Shown here: positions 54,751 through 62,960 of the stretch, piece after piece
Layout: each line of letters opens with the position of its first letter
Numbering within the stretch: the stretch's first letter is position 1
Origin: a bacterium
Lineage (GTDB): Bacteria; Sysuimicrobiota; Sysuimicrobiia; Sysuimicrobiales; Segetimicrobiaceae
Assembly: GCA_035691305.1 (NCBI GenBank)
Contig: DASSJF010000061.1
Location: 65,329 to 129,328 of the forward strand
Length of the DNA: 64,000 bases
Reading direction: 5' to 3'
The notes under the pieces: generated by a model
The model's database searches: none
What the model was told of the DNA's origin: nothing
What the model saw: the letters and a program-made list of their open reading frames with translations, nothing else
Position numbers and translations under genes: made by a program

Positions 54751-56090
54751 TGGACGGTCTCCAGGTGGCCAACGAGTTGGTCGAGCTCTTGCCGCGACCG
54801 CCGCTCGGTGACGCAGAGCAGCCAGCAGTCGGCGAGGTCGGGATAGAAGCGGCCGAGCGGCAGGCCGCCGAGGATGCCGTGCTCGAGGAGCCGTTTGTTG
54901 ATCTCCTCCGGCGCCACCGGGCACTTCACGACGAACTCGTTGAACACCGGCGCCGCGAACGGCAGGCTGTAGCCCGGTACCTGCGCGATCCGCTCGCGCA
55001 GGTAGTGCGCCTTGCGCGCGTTCAACTCCGCGACGTCGCGCACGCCCTGCTTGCCGAGCGTCGAGAGGTAGACCGCGGCGATGAGCGCGTTCAGCGCCTC
55101 GTTGGTGCAGATGTTGCTGGTCGCCTTGGCGCGCCGGATGTGCTGCTCGCGCGTCTGCAGCGTGAGCACGTAGCCGGGCCGCCCGCCGGTGTCGACCGTG
55201 CGGCCGACGAGCCGTCCGGGGATCCGCCGCACGAACTCCTGGCGCGTCGCCATGATGCCGAGGTAGGGGCCGCCGAAGTTGAGCGCGTTGCCGAGCGGCT
55301 GGCCCTCGCCGGTCACGATGTCCGCGCCGTACTCGCCCGGCGGCTTGATGAGGCCGAGGCTGAGGGGTTCGGCGATGGCGACCACGAGGAGCGCGCCGCG
55401 GTCGTGGACCGCCTTGGCGAGCGCCTGACCGTCCTCGATGCAGCCGAAGAAGTTCGGCGATTGCACGATCACCGCCGCGGTGTCGTCGGTGACGGCCTCG
55501 CGCACCGCGTCCGGCGAGGTCACGCCGTCCCGCGCGGGCAGGTCCTTCACGGTGATCGGCAGGTGCGTCGTATACGTGCGGAGGACCTGCCGGTACTCCG
55601 GGTGGAGCGCGCTCGAGATGAGCACCCGGCTGCGCTTCGTCAGGTCCGCGGCCATCGCGGCCGCTTCGCCCGTCGCGCTCGCGCCGTCGTACATCGAGGC
55701 GTTCGCGACGTCCATCGCGAGCAGCTCGCACATCATCGTCTGGTACTCGTAGATCGCCTGCAGCTCGCCCTGCATCAGCTCGGCCTGGTAGGGGGTGTAG
55801 GCCGTGAGAAACTCGGGCTTGAGGGCGAGATGCGGCACGGTACTAGGGACGAAGTGGTCGTAGGCGCCGGCGCCGAGAAAACAGGCGACCCGGTCGCAGT
55901 CCACGTTCCGGGCGGCGAGCGTGCGCATGTGCGCGAGCAGGTCCGGGTCCGGCATCGCCGGCGGCAGGTCGAGCGGGCGGGTGAGCCGCACCTCCGCCGG
56001 GATATCCGCGAACAGATCTTCCACCGTACGCGCGCCGGCGCTCCGGAGCATGCGCTCCCGCTCGGCGGGGGTGGCCGGGATGTACTTCAC
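54747..56090 (-). CDS. gcvPA: Glycine dehydrogenase (decarboxylating) subunit 1
   Basis: A 447-residue P-protein subunit 1: [20 protein letters not shown] at the start, [40 protein letters not shown], and [20 protein letters not shown]. It pairs with gcvPB and lacks the PLP lysine. GTG 56090 overlaps the gcvH stop, and its own stop overlaps gcvPB's start, so the operon is translationally chained. Confidence 0.96.
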   Translation of the reverse strand: MKYIPATPAERERMLRSAGARTVEDLFADIPAEVRLTRPLDLPPAMPDPDLLAHMRTLAARNVDCDRVACFLGAGAYDHFVPSTVPHLALKPEFLTAYTPYQAELMQGELQAIYEYQTMMCELLAMDVANASMYDGASATGEAAAMAADLTKRSRVLISSALHPEYRQVLRTYTTHLPITVKDLPARDGVTSPDAVREAVTDDTAAVIVQSPNFFGCIEDGQALAKAVHDRGALLVVAIAEPLSLGLIKPPGEYGADIVTGEGQPLGNALNFGGPYLGIMATRQEFVRRIPGRLVGRTVDTGGRPGYVLTLQTREQHIRRAKATSNICTNEALNALIAAVYLSTLGKQGVRDVAELNARKAHYLRERIAQVPGYSLPFAAPVFNEFVVKCPVAPEEINKRLLEHGILGGLPLGRFYPDLADCWLLCVTERRSRQELDQLVGHLETVQ

Positions 56091-56473
56091 GAAGTCGCTT
56101 CCCCCACGAGCGAGGCGTAGGCGGTTGCGTCCATCAACTGATCCAGCTCCTTCATGTCTTTGGGTTCGACGACGATCATCCACGCCTGGCCGTAGGGGTC
56201 GGTGTTGATCATCTCCGGCTTCTCGGCGAGACCCTGGTTGATCTCGACGACTGTACCCGAGACCGGCGCGTAGAGGTCGCTCACCGCCTTGACCGACTCG
56301 ACGACCCCGAACGTCTGCATGAACGAGACCGACGAGCCGACCTGGGGCAGCTCGACGTATACCACGTCGGAGAGCTTGTCCGCGGCGAACTTCGTGATGC
56401 CGATGCGGACGCGCTTGCCCTCGACCTTGGCCCATTCATGTTCTCTTGAATACCGCAGCTCCTTGGGATACAC
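56087..56473 (-). CDS. gcvH: Glycine cleavage system H protein
   Basis: A 128-residue lipoyl carrier. The lipoylated lysine is in TFGVVESVKAVSDLYAPVSG (K in SVKA, about residue 62), and the N-terminus is MYPKELRYSREHEWAKVEGK. It shuttles the aminomethyl group between P, T and L proteins. ATG 56473 lies 11 bases below the gcvT stop. The L protein (lipoamide dehydrogenase) is not in the window. Confidence 0.97.
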   Translation of the reverse strand: MYPKELRYSREHEWAKVEGKRVRIGITKFAADKLSDVVYVELPQVGSSVSFMQTFGVVESVKAVSDLYAPVSGTVVEINQGLAEKPEMINTDPYGQAWMIVVEPKDMKELDQLMDATAYASLVGEATS

Positions 56474-56484
56474 GCGCCCCCTCC

Positions 56485-57603
56485 TTATGTCGCGCCGGTC
56501 TTCGGGCGCGTGTAGAACGGCGTCTTCACGATCACGGCCGGCGCCGCGCGTCCGCGGATCTCGACGGCGATCCGGCTCTCCGGCGCCGCGTGCGACGGCG
56601 GCACGAACGCCAGGCCAATGTTTTTCTCCACCGTGGGTCCGAAGCTCCCGCTCGTCACCGCGCCGGCCTTCCGCCCGTCGATCACGACCGGGAAGCCGTG
56701 CCGCGCGATGGCGCGGTCCTCGAGGACGAAGCCGGCCAGGCGGCGCGCGGTGCCTTCGGCTTTCTGCCGGCGCAGCACGTCCGCGCCGATGAACTCGCCC
56801 TTCTGCACCTTGACCACCCAGGAGAGGCCGACTTCCATCGGTGTCGTCGTGGTGTCCATGTCGTTGCCGTGGAGCAGGAGCCCCGCCTCGAGCCGGAGCG
56901 TGTCCCGCGCCCCGAGCCCCGCCGGCATGATGCCGTCCGGCGTGCCGGCGTCGAGCACCGCGTTCCAGAGGTGGACCGCATCCTCGGCCGCGGCGTACAG
57001 TTCGAAACCGTCCTCGCCGGTGTAGCCGGTTCGCGAGACGATCGCCCGCCGCCCCGCGACCTCGACCCCTTCCCTAAACCAATAGTACTTGATCGCGTCC
57101 ACCGGCTCGCGCGTCAGGCGCGAGAGAAGCGCGACCGCCCGCGGGCCCTGCAGCGCCAAGAGCGCCGTCTCGGCGGAGACGTCGGTCAGCGCGACCCCGC
57201 TCCGCGGCAGGTGCGAGCGCATCCAGGCGAGGTCGCCGTCGGTGTTCGCGGCGTTGACCACGGCCATGTACCGGGCGTCGCCGAGATGGTAGACGAGCAG
57301 GTCGTCGATGATGCCGCCTTCCGGCGTGCACATCGCGGTGTACATCGCCTGGCCTACCGCGATCCGGCCGAGGTCGTTGGTGACGAGGCGCTGGATGAAG
57401 TCGAGCGCGCCCGGACCGGAGAGGTCGACCTCGCCCATGTGCGAGACGTCGAAGAGCCCCGCCCGCGTCCGCACGGCGCGGTGCTCCTCGATGATGCCGG
57501 CGTACTGCACCGGCATATCCCAGCCGCCGAACGGCACCATGCGGGCGCCGGCGGCGACGTGCACGGCGTGCAGCGGCGTGCGCTTCAATGTTTGCTCTGC
57601 CAT
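56485..57603 (-). CDS. gcvT: Glycine cleavage system T protein (aminomethyltransferase)
   Basis: A 372-residue T protein: [40 protein letters not shown] with the catalytic Asp region, [34 protein letters not shown] and the C-terminal barrel [20 protein letters not shown]. It transfers the methylene group to tetrahydrofolate, releasing ammonia. ATG 57603 overlaps the phosphoribosyltransferase stop by one base, so gcvT is likely translated by coupling. No glycine riboswitch was recognised above this operon. Confidence 0.96.
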   Translation of the reverse strand: MAEQTLKRTPLHAVHVAAGARMVPFGGWDMPVQYAGIIEEHRAVRTRAGLFDVSHMGEVDLSGPGALDFIQRLVTNDLGRIAVGQAMYTAMCTPEGGIIDDLLVYHLGDARYMAVVNAANTDGDLAWMRSHLPRSGVALTDVSAETALLALQGPRAVALLSRLTREPVDAIKYYWFREGVEVAGRRAIVSRTGYTGEDGFELYAAAEDAVHLWNAVLDAGTPDGIMPAGLGARDTLRLEAGLLLHGNDMDTTTTPMEVGLSWVVKVQKGEFIGADVLRRQKAEGTARRLAGFVLEDRAIARHGFPVVIDGRKAGAVTSGSFGPTVEKNIGLAFVPPSHAAPESRIAVEIRGRAAPAVIVKTPFYTRPKTGAT

Positions 57604-58253
57604 CACGACACCTGCGTCCGGGCCCAGGCCCGCTGGAGTACGTCGATCACTTCCTCGTCGGTCGTCTGGCGGAAGTCCTCGTAAAATTCGCCCACGGCGC
57701 CGAACGACGGCGGCCGCAGCGAGCATACCACCCGGTCAACCTCTCGCTCGAGCCGGCGCACCGCGTCGGGCGCGCCTACCGGGATCGCCACGATCACCTG
57801 GCGGGCGAGCGCGTGGCGCAGCATCCGCGCGGTCACGATGACCGTGGCGCCGGTCGCCACCCCGTCGTCGACGACGATGGCGGTGCGGCCGCGGACGTCC
57901 GGATCCGGCCGCGCGCCCCGGTAGGCGACGCGGCGCCGCTCGATCTCGCCGATCTGGGTCGCGATCTCATCGCGGAGGTAGGCGTCCGTGATGCGCAGCG
58001 TCCGCGCGAGCGCCGCGTCGACGTAGACGGTCCCGTCGCCGGTTACCGCCCCGAACGCCAGCTCCGGGTTTTGCGGGGCGCGCAGCTTCCGCGGAATCGC
58101 CACGTCGAGCGGCCAATCCAGCGCGGCGACGAGGGCATCGGCCACGAGCACGCCGCCCCGCGGGATCGCGAGCGCGATCGCGGGGCCGAGGTTGAGGGCG
58201 GCGAGTTCCCGTCCGAGGTGGTCGCCGGCGTCCCGCCGGTCGCGAAACCGCAT
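57603..58253 (-). CDS. Phosphoribosyltransferase family protein
   Basis: A 216-residue PRTase: LAIPRGGVLVADALVAALDW at the N-terminal domain, and the PRPP motif TAIVVDDGVATGATVIVTAR (VVDDGVATGAT, about 115-125). This resembles the erythromycin-esterase-associated/ComF-like PRTases of unknown substrate. ATG 58253 (MRFRDRRDAGDHLGRELAAL) is preferred over an in-frame codon at 58343. It overlaps gcvT by one base; the reason for its association with glycine cleavage is not known. Confidence 0.88.
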   Translation of the reverse strand: MRFRDRRDAGDHLGRELAALNLGPAIALAIPRGGVLVADALVAALDWPLDVAIPRKLRAPQNPELAFGAVTGDGTVYVDAALARTLRITDAYLRDEIATQIGEIERRRVAYRGARPDPDVRGRTAIVVDDGVATGATVIVTARMLRHALARQVIVAIPVGAPDAVRRLEREVDRVVCSLRPPSFGAVGEFYEDFRQTTDEEVIDVLQRAWARTQVS

Positions 58254-58269
58254 CGCCGCACGCGTCCGC

Positions 58270-58731
58270 TCAAGCCTTGCGCCCGCGCGCAAGGCCGATT
58301 GCCTGCTGCTCCTCCTCCGAGAGCTTCTGTGGAGAGACCCCACCCTCGACCGGCTTCCCGTAGATGCGGGAGCCCTGGCGGTCGTTCAGCACGCTGATCA
58401 CGACGCCGTTCGCCTTCGCGTCGAGCAGTGCCATGCTGAAGGACATGTTGCCGCCCATCTCCGGGAACGGGTTGAACCGCACGATGCTCACGCTCCGGAC
58501 GGTTTGCGGCAGCGCCGCGTTGATCTCGGTGATGTTCTGCTCGAGGGCCTCGAGCCGGCGCGTCACCGCGGCGAACTGCCGCTGAATCGCCTCTTCCGGC
58601 GTGAGGATCTCCACGGGCTTCGCCGGCCGGCTGCGGGCCAGCGCGACGATGAAGACGATGGCGGCCACGCACGCGGCGGCGAGGAGCGCATAGGCGAGCG
58701 TATCCGGCGAGGCATCCCGGAGGATGTTCAG
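58270..58731 (-). CDS. DUF4446 family protein, CTG start
   Basis: A 153-residue DUF4446 protein: one N-terminal helix (LAYALLAAACVAAIVFIVAL, about 11-30), a coiled-coil (QRQFAAVTRRLEALEQNITE), and the conserved beta domain VSIVRFNPFPEMGGNMSFSM, NGVVISVLNDRQGSRIYGKP. The function is unknown. No ATG/GTG/TTG lies before the helix. CTG 58731 follows a perfect Shine-Dalgarno, GGAGGGAGG (58748-58740), at eight bases, which makes this the best-supported CTG start in the window. It lies upstream of the PRTase and gcvT, on the same strand. Confidence 0.87.
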   Translation of the reverse strand: MNILRDASPDTLAYALLAAACVAAIVFIVALARSRPAKPVEILTPEEAIQRQFAAVTRRLEALEQNITEINAALPQTVRSVSIVRFNPFPEMGGNMSFSMALLDAKANGVVISVLNDRQGSRIYGKPVEGGVSPQKLSEEEQQAIGLARGRKA

Positions 58732-58816
58732 TCCGTCGTCCTCCCTCCTGCGGACGTCGGACGATCTCGTTCGATCTCGCGGGAAGGCATCCCTTTGGTG
58801 CACGCACGTTCGCCCA

Positions 58817-58845
58817 TTGACAGAACGCCCCGAGACGCATATCTG
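58817..58845 (+). promoter_or_regulatory. Predicted promoter of the Tad secretin operon
   Basis: TTGACA (58817-58822) is a perfect -35; TATCTG (58840-58845) lies 17 bases downstream. The ATG at 58859 is only 13 bases past the -10, and there is no Shine-Dalgarno in the intervening ATAGATATATAT run, so the transcript would be leaderless or nearly so. Confidence 0.55.
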
Positions 58846-58858
58846 TATAGATATATAT

Positions 58859-60646
58859 ATGTCTAGCCACCTACGCTTGGATGACCGAGCGCGGCGCCCG
58901 CGCTGCGGCGGCGCCGTGCGGCCCGGGACGGCCGGGCTGCTCGCGGCGGTCCTTGCCATCTCGGGTAATCCGGCTCTCGCGACGGCCGCGGCGGGTGCCG
59001 GTGCGGTGACGGGGATCATCGTGGAGCGCAGCGAGGTCGATGCGCGCATCGTAATCGGGGTCGACCGGACGTTCCACTACGCGATCGATCGCCGCCCCGA
59101 CCGCGTCGTGATCTTGCTCGACCCTGCCGGCGCGGTGGCGGCCGACCATACCCTCAGCATCGGGCCGGTGCAACGACTCCGGGTCCGATCCATCGCCGGT
59201 GTGCCGCCCCGCGCCGAGATTACCGTGTTCACCTCCGCGCCGGTGCGCGCCGCGGACTCGTTTGTCGACCACGGCGCGCTGGTGGTCACGCTGCGCACCC
59301 GATCCGGCCCAGCCTCGGCGGAGAGCCGGACGGCTTCGGGCCCGGGCACCGCGTTCCGGGAGGACACGGTCCCGCCGCGTGAGCCGCGCCAAACACAGCG
59401 GATCGCCGGCCGCATTCTGATTGCCCGCACCCTGACACTGGATGAGGGAACCGGCCGGCTGCTGGACTTGGAGCACGTGACACGCGTCGCCGTGAGCGAT
59501 CCGCGGATCATCGGGGTCGTACCGCTCAGCGTTCGAGAAGTGCTTGTGAGCGGGCGGAGCGTGGGACGTGCCACCCTCTACGTTTGGGACGCTCGGGAGC
59601 GGCTGCTGTCGTACGCCGTCGAGGTGCGCGCCGCGAACGATCCGTTTCGTGATCTGCGGCGCGCGCTGGCAGCTTTACTGCCGACGGCAGCCATCACCGT
59701 CACGGAGGTGCGCGGCGGGCGCCCCGACGCCGCCGCGCCGGGGCCCGCGGGCGCGGCGCCCGGATACGCACCTCCGCCGCCTCCGCTTCCCCAGCCGGGC
59801 GAGCCTGTGCCGGCCGCCGCCCGATCCGGCGCTCAATCCGTGGTGTTGAGCGGAACTGTGGAGACGCAGGGTGACCGCGCCAAGGCCGAGGACGTAGCCC
59901 GCGCGTTCGTCTCGGGGGTCGTAAATCTCCTTACGGTGCGTCGGCCGGTCCAGGTAAATCTCCAGGTCCAGGTCGTCGAGCTCGATCGGACCGCCCAGAA
60001 GAGCCTCGGAATCGTGTGGGGCGGCGGTCAGCAGGTCCCCGGTGCGCCGCCGTCGCTCAACGGCGGCGTCTACAATCTCCAAATCCTTACCGCGCCCAGC
60101 CTCTCAGCCAGCGGACTCGATCTGTTGATCGCTCAGCTTGAAGCGCTCTCGCAGCGAGGAGAAGCGCGCCTCCTCGCCCGTCCCGCGCTTGTCGTGATGG
60201 CCGGCCGGACCGCCTCGCTGCTTCTGGGAGGCCAAGTGCCCGTCCCCGTGGCGGGCGCCAACGGCACCGTGACGGTGGAGTACAAGGATTTCGGCGTGAT
60301 TCTCGCCGTGCGGCCGGACTACCAAGACGACGGGCGGCTGTTTCTGCAAGTCACGCCGGAAGTCAGCACGCTCGACTTCGCCGACGCCGTCCGAGTGAGC
60401 GGATTTGAGATCCCTGCGCTGCGCGTGCGGCGCGCTCAGACGATGGTTGCCCTGCGGCCCGGCGAGACGCTCGTGCTCGGCGGTCTCCTGCAGCGCGAAG
60501 ACGCCGCCCAGGTCCAAAAGGTGCCCCTGCTGGCCGATCTTCCGGTCATCGGCGCGCTGTTCCGCTCCAGGTCGTTCCAGCGTCGAGAGAGCGACCTGCT
60601 GATCCTCGTCACCCCGCAGCTCGTCGATACACCGCAGACGCCATAA
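58859..60646 (+). CDS. Type II/IV pilus secretin, CpaC/RcpA-like
   Basis: A 595-residue secretin of the Tad system. An N-terminal hydrophobic segment (TAGLLAAVLAISGNPALA) may be a signal peptide. A pilus-assembly N domain (RTLTLDEGTGRLLDLEHVTR) and BON-like part precede a Pro-rich linker (about 300-330). The secretin homology domain has QVQVVELDRTAQKSLGIVWG, LLARPALVVMAGRTASLLLG, and the end PGETLVLGGLLQREDAAQVQ. It forms the outer-membrane ring for Tad pili in diderm bacteria, so the window suggests a diderm cell. The ATG 58859 start follows AT-rich promoter sequence without a ribosome-binding site. Confidence 0.9.
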   Translation: MSSHLRLDDRARRPRCGGAVRPGTAGLLAAVLAISGNPALATAAAGAGAVTGIIVERSEVDARIVIGVDRTFHYAIDRRPDRVVILLDPAGAVAADHTLSIGPVQRLRVRSIAGVPPRAEITVFTSAPVRAADSFVDHGALVVTLRTRSGPASAESRTASGPGTAFREDTVPPREPRQTQRIAGRILIARTLTLDEGTGRLLDLEHVTRVAVSDPRIIGVVPLSVREVLVSGRSVGRATLYVWDARERLLSYAVEVRAANDPFRDLRRALAALLPTAAITVTEVRGGRPDAAAPGPAGAAPGYAPPPPPLPQPGEPVPAAARSGAQSVVLSGTVETQGDRAKAEDVARAFVSGVVNLLTVRRPVQVNLQVQVVELDRTAQKSLGIVWGGGQQVPGAPPSLNGGVYNLQILTAPSLSASGLDLLIAQLEALSQRGEARLLARPALVVMAGRTASLLLGGQVPVPVAGANGTVTVEYKDFGVILAVRPDYQDDGRLFLQVTPEVSTLDFADAVRVSGFEIPALRVRRAQTMVALRPGETLVLGGLLQREDAAQVQKVPLLADLPVIGALFRSRSFQRRESDLLILVTPQLVDTPQTP

Positions 60647-60660
60647 TCGGAGGGTTCGCC

Positions 60661-60861
60661 ATGTGGATGCACTCGCTGTGCTTGCTGCTCTCCCGCCACT
60701 GCCCGCCGTACCTGCGCGGCCGCGAACACGGCCAGGGCATGTTGGAGTACGCGATCATCGGAGGCATCGTGATCGTCGGCGCCATCGCGACGCTCGCGGC
60801 GCTGTCAGGAGCGCTCAACCAGATCTTCTCGAGGATCGCCGCGACGCTGTCGCAGTACTGA
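60661..60861 (+). CDS. Flp-type pilin
   Basis: A 66-residue prepilin. The 24-residue leader ends at G24, and cleavage before Q25 leaves QGMLEYAIIGGIVIVGAIAT, the Flp motif G-XXXX-EY with E29-Y30 at +5/+6. The mature pilin is short and hydrophobic and ends SRIAATLSQY. It would be the main subunit of Tad pili for attachment. ATG 60661 follows GGAGGG. The leader is long and contains two Cys residues, unusual for Flp. It directly follows the secretin gene. Confidence 0.9.
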   Translation: MWMHSLCLLLSRHCPPYLRGREHGQGMLEYAIIGGIVIVGAIATLAALSGALNQIFSRIAATLSQY

Positions 60862-60866
60862 GCGCG

Positions 60867-61553
60867 ATGGATCGGCTACCGGGCACCGGAGTGTTCCACC
60901 ACACGGAGACGCAGCGCGGCTCGGCAGCGCTCGAATTCGCGCTGGTCCTGCCGTTTGTGCTGGCGTTGATCGGCGCGATCATCGACGGCGGTTGGGCCCT
61001 CCATCAGGCGGCGCTGGTCACGGCCGCCGCAGAAGCCGCCCAACGTACCGTGGCGCTGCAGGACACCGGCGCCGGACATTGCGCCGGAGGACCGCCGCTC
61101 ACCTATGGCGACGCATCGACTGCCGCGGCGGCGACCGGCGCCCCGACGCTCGATCCCTCCCGCATGGCGGTCACGGTGCGCTATCTGGAACCCGCCTGCA
61201 CCGGACGGATGCGGACGCTCGTGGTTGACGTGACCTACACTTTGCACGCGCTGACGCCGTGGTTTGCCGGTCTGCTGAACGGCCGCCGGCTGACGGCCGA
61301 GGCGGCGAGCGCCGTGGAGGAACTGCCGCCGCCCTGGTGGGGCTCGGCAGCGCAGGTCCAGGTGGATCAATCTCAAATCGCGGCGCAGCAGGCGCAGATC
61401 GACTCGCTGACGTCCGCGTATCAGGGTGTGCTTGCAGCGTACCACGCCGAGACGTCGTTCGCGTCGGCGCTCTCGCAAAGCGCGGCCTACTACTACGCGC
61501 GGTGGCTACAACTCGTCAACGGGGGAGGGTCCGATGGAACGCACGAGCGGTAG
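60867..61553 (+). CDS. TadE-like pilus assembly protein
   Basis: A 228-residue protein with the TadE-like segment QRGSAALEFALVLPFVLALI (about 16-35), including the conserved Glu before a membrane helix, as in pseudopilin-like TadE/TadF. The rest is periplasmic, with RMRTLVVDVTYTLHALTPWF and a C-terminal helical stretch (SALSQSAAYYYARWLQLVNG). It is processed and exported as a minor pilin. ATG 60867 begins five bases after the Flp stop; the gene is in the Tad operon. The C-terminal helical extension is longer than usual. Confidence 0.85.
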   Translation: MDRLPGTGVFHHTETQRGSAALEFALVLPFVLALIGAIIDGGWALHQAALVTAAAEAAQRTVALQDTGAGHCAGGPPLTYGDASTAAAATGAPTLDPSRMAVTVRYLEPACTGRMRTLVVDVTYTLHALTPWFAGLLNGRRLTAEAASAVEELPPPWWGSAAQVQVDQSQIAAQQAQIDSLTSAYQGVLAAYHAETSFASALSQSAAYYYARWLQLVNGGGSDGTHER

Positions 61554-62409
61554 CGGAGTGATGCGTCTGGGACCGCTGGCGCGGCGCTTGCTCGCGCGAC
61601 GCCGGCGGTGGCTCCGCTGGGCGGCCGTTGGCTTGGCGGCCTTGACTCTCCTGTCGGCGGTGGCGCAGCTTCGTCACCGGCCGGCGCCTCGACAGTCCGG
61701 CGCCATCCGAGTCCAGACCGCCGCGGCGCCGCGGGTCGTCGGCGTGGCCGATGTGGTCCCGCGGGACATGCGCGCCGTGAACGTGATCGTCCCGGCCGCC
61801 GCGACGTTCGACGGGCGACTCGCGCCCGGGTCGCGCGTGGACGTGCTGGCGGCGTTCGACCTCGGCCAGGATCGCGCGGTGCGGCGGGTCCTCGCGTCCG
61901 GCATCGTCCTGCACGTGACGCCACGCGCCGCTCCGGCTGCCGCGGTGCCGCCGTTGTCCGGCGATGGACGTTTCAGCGGGGCCGCAGTCGACGAAGTGGC
62001 GCTTGCCGTTCCGGCCGCGCGCGAGCAAGAGATCGTCATGGCGCAGGCCTTCGGCCGCGTCTTTCTCGCCGTCGAGCCCACCGACGCGTTGCGGTCGGCG
62101 TCGAACCCTTCGCGGCCGCGGCCCACACGCGGCGCAGCATCCGACGCGGCGCTGCTGCTGCGCCGGTACGTGGATCTTCCTCCGGCCGCCGCGTTTTCCG
62201 CGGTTCCCCCGAGATGGGCCGGCGCACCGCCGAGCCCGCCGCCGTTGTTCGGCTGGCCGGCTGCTTCGGGGACGGTCGCGCCCGGGCACGCGACGTGGCC
62301 CTCCGACCCGCCGCGACCGTCCGGCCAGCCGTCCGGCATTAGACGCGACGATGCCACGGTTGAGGTCATCGAGGGGACCACGCGGACGACTGTGGAGGTT
62401 TCGCCGTGA
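61534..62409 (+). CDS. CpaB/RcpC-like Tad pilus assembly protein
   Basis: A 291-residue protein with an N-terminal helix (WAAVGLAALTLLSAVAQLRH) and a RcpC/CpaB-like region RAVNVIVPAAATFDGRLAPG then SRVDVLAAFDLGQDRAVRRV. The usual SAF domain before this region is very short or missing, and a Pro-rich C-terminus is added. CpaB organises the pilus base with the secretin. Strong GGGGGAGGG precedes ATG 61534, which overlaps the TadE-like gene by 20 bases. Confidence 0.75.
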   Translation: MERTSGSGVMRLGPLARRLLARRRRWLRWAAVGLAALTLLSAVAQLRHRPAPRQSGAIRVQTAAAPRVVGVADVVPRDMRAVNVIVPAAATFDGRLAPGSRVDVLAAFDLGQDRAVRRVLASGIVLHVTPRAAPAAAVPPLSGDGRFSGAAVDEVALAVPAAREQEIVMAQAFGRVFLAVEPTDALRSASNPSRPRPTRGAASDAALLLRRYVDLPPAAAFSAVPPRWAGAPPSPPPLFGWPAASGTVAPGHATWPSDPPRPSGQPSGIRRDDATVEVIEGTTRTTVEVSP

Positions 62410-62960
62410 TCCTCGGCGCGATCGGCGTCACGCTCGTCATCCTCCTTGGCTTCACGGCGCTGGCCGTCGACATTGCGAATGGCTATGTCGCGCGCTCGAT
62501 CCTGCAGCACGCGGTCGATGACGGTGCGGTCACCGCGCAGCGGTGGAGCGCGCAGGTTGACGATCCCGGCGTCGATCCGGGCGCCGTGCGGGCCCAGGCG
62601 GTGGCCGCCGCGCTCGACACCGCGCGGCGCGACATCGCGGCTCAGGGCCTGGCTGGGGTCACAGCCGTGGAGGCCGCCGTCGCCGGCCCGCGTCTCCGGA
62701 TCGCAGCACGGGCGTCGATTCGTACCTGGTTCTTGCGCCCGTTCGGTATCACGACGCTGGCGCCCTCCGCTTCGTCGGACACTGGGCTGTGGACCGCAGT
62801 CTCCCCTGCGCCGGTGTTTCCGCCCGCCCTCGGTCCCGCTCCCACGGTCGCGTTGCCGGAGACGCCGGGCCGTTCTGGCGCCGCCGCACAGCCCGGTGAC
62901 GTCGCGGGTACGGGGGACCTTGCCGGGCAGTCGGGCGGTAGCATCGCCGAAGGGCCATGA
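62406..62960 (+). CDS. TadG-like pilus assembly protein
   Basis: A 184-residue protein with an N-terminal membrane segment (LGAIGVTLVILLGFTALAVD) followed by IANGYVARSILQHAVDDGAV. This is the layout of the N-terminal TadE/TadG-like (Flp-associated) element, with LTALAVD-NGYVARS similar to 'ALVVDLGRAYVARQ'. It lacks the vWA domain of full TadG, so it is the short type. GTG 62406 overlaps the preceding gene by four bases, and its TGA overlaps the next ATG (ATGA), so the run is translationally linked. The end is Gly/Ser-rich. Confidence 0.8.
   Translation: MILGAIGVTLVILLGFTALAVDIANGYVARSILQHAVDDGAVTAQRWSAQVDDPGVDPGAVRAQAVAAALDTARRDIAAQGLAGVTAVEAAVAGPRLRIAARASIRTWFLRPFGITTLAPSASSDTGLWTAVSPAPVFPPALGPAPTVALPETPGRSGAAAQPGDVAGTGDLAGQSGGSIAEGP

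Noticed and set aside
56474-58800. Glycine riboswitch ahead of the gcv operon
   Set aside because: The gaps between genes here are too small (0-17 bases) to hold one, and the region above DUF4446 shows no recognisable aptamer.
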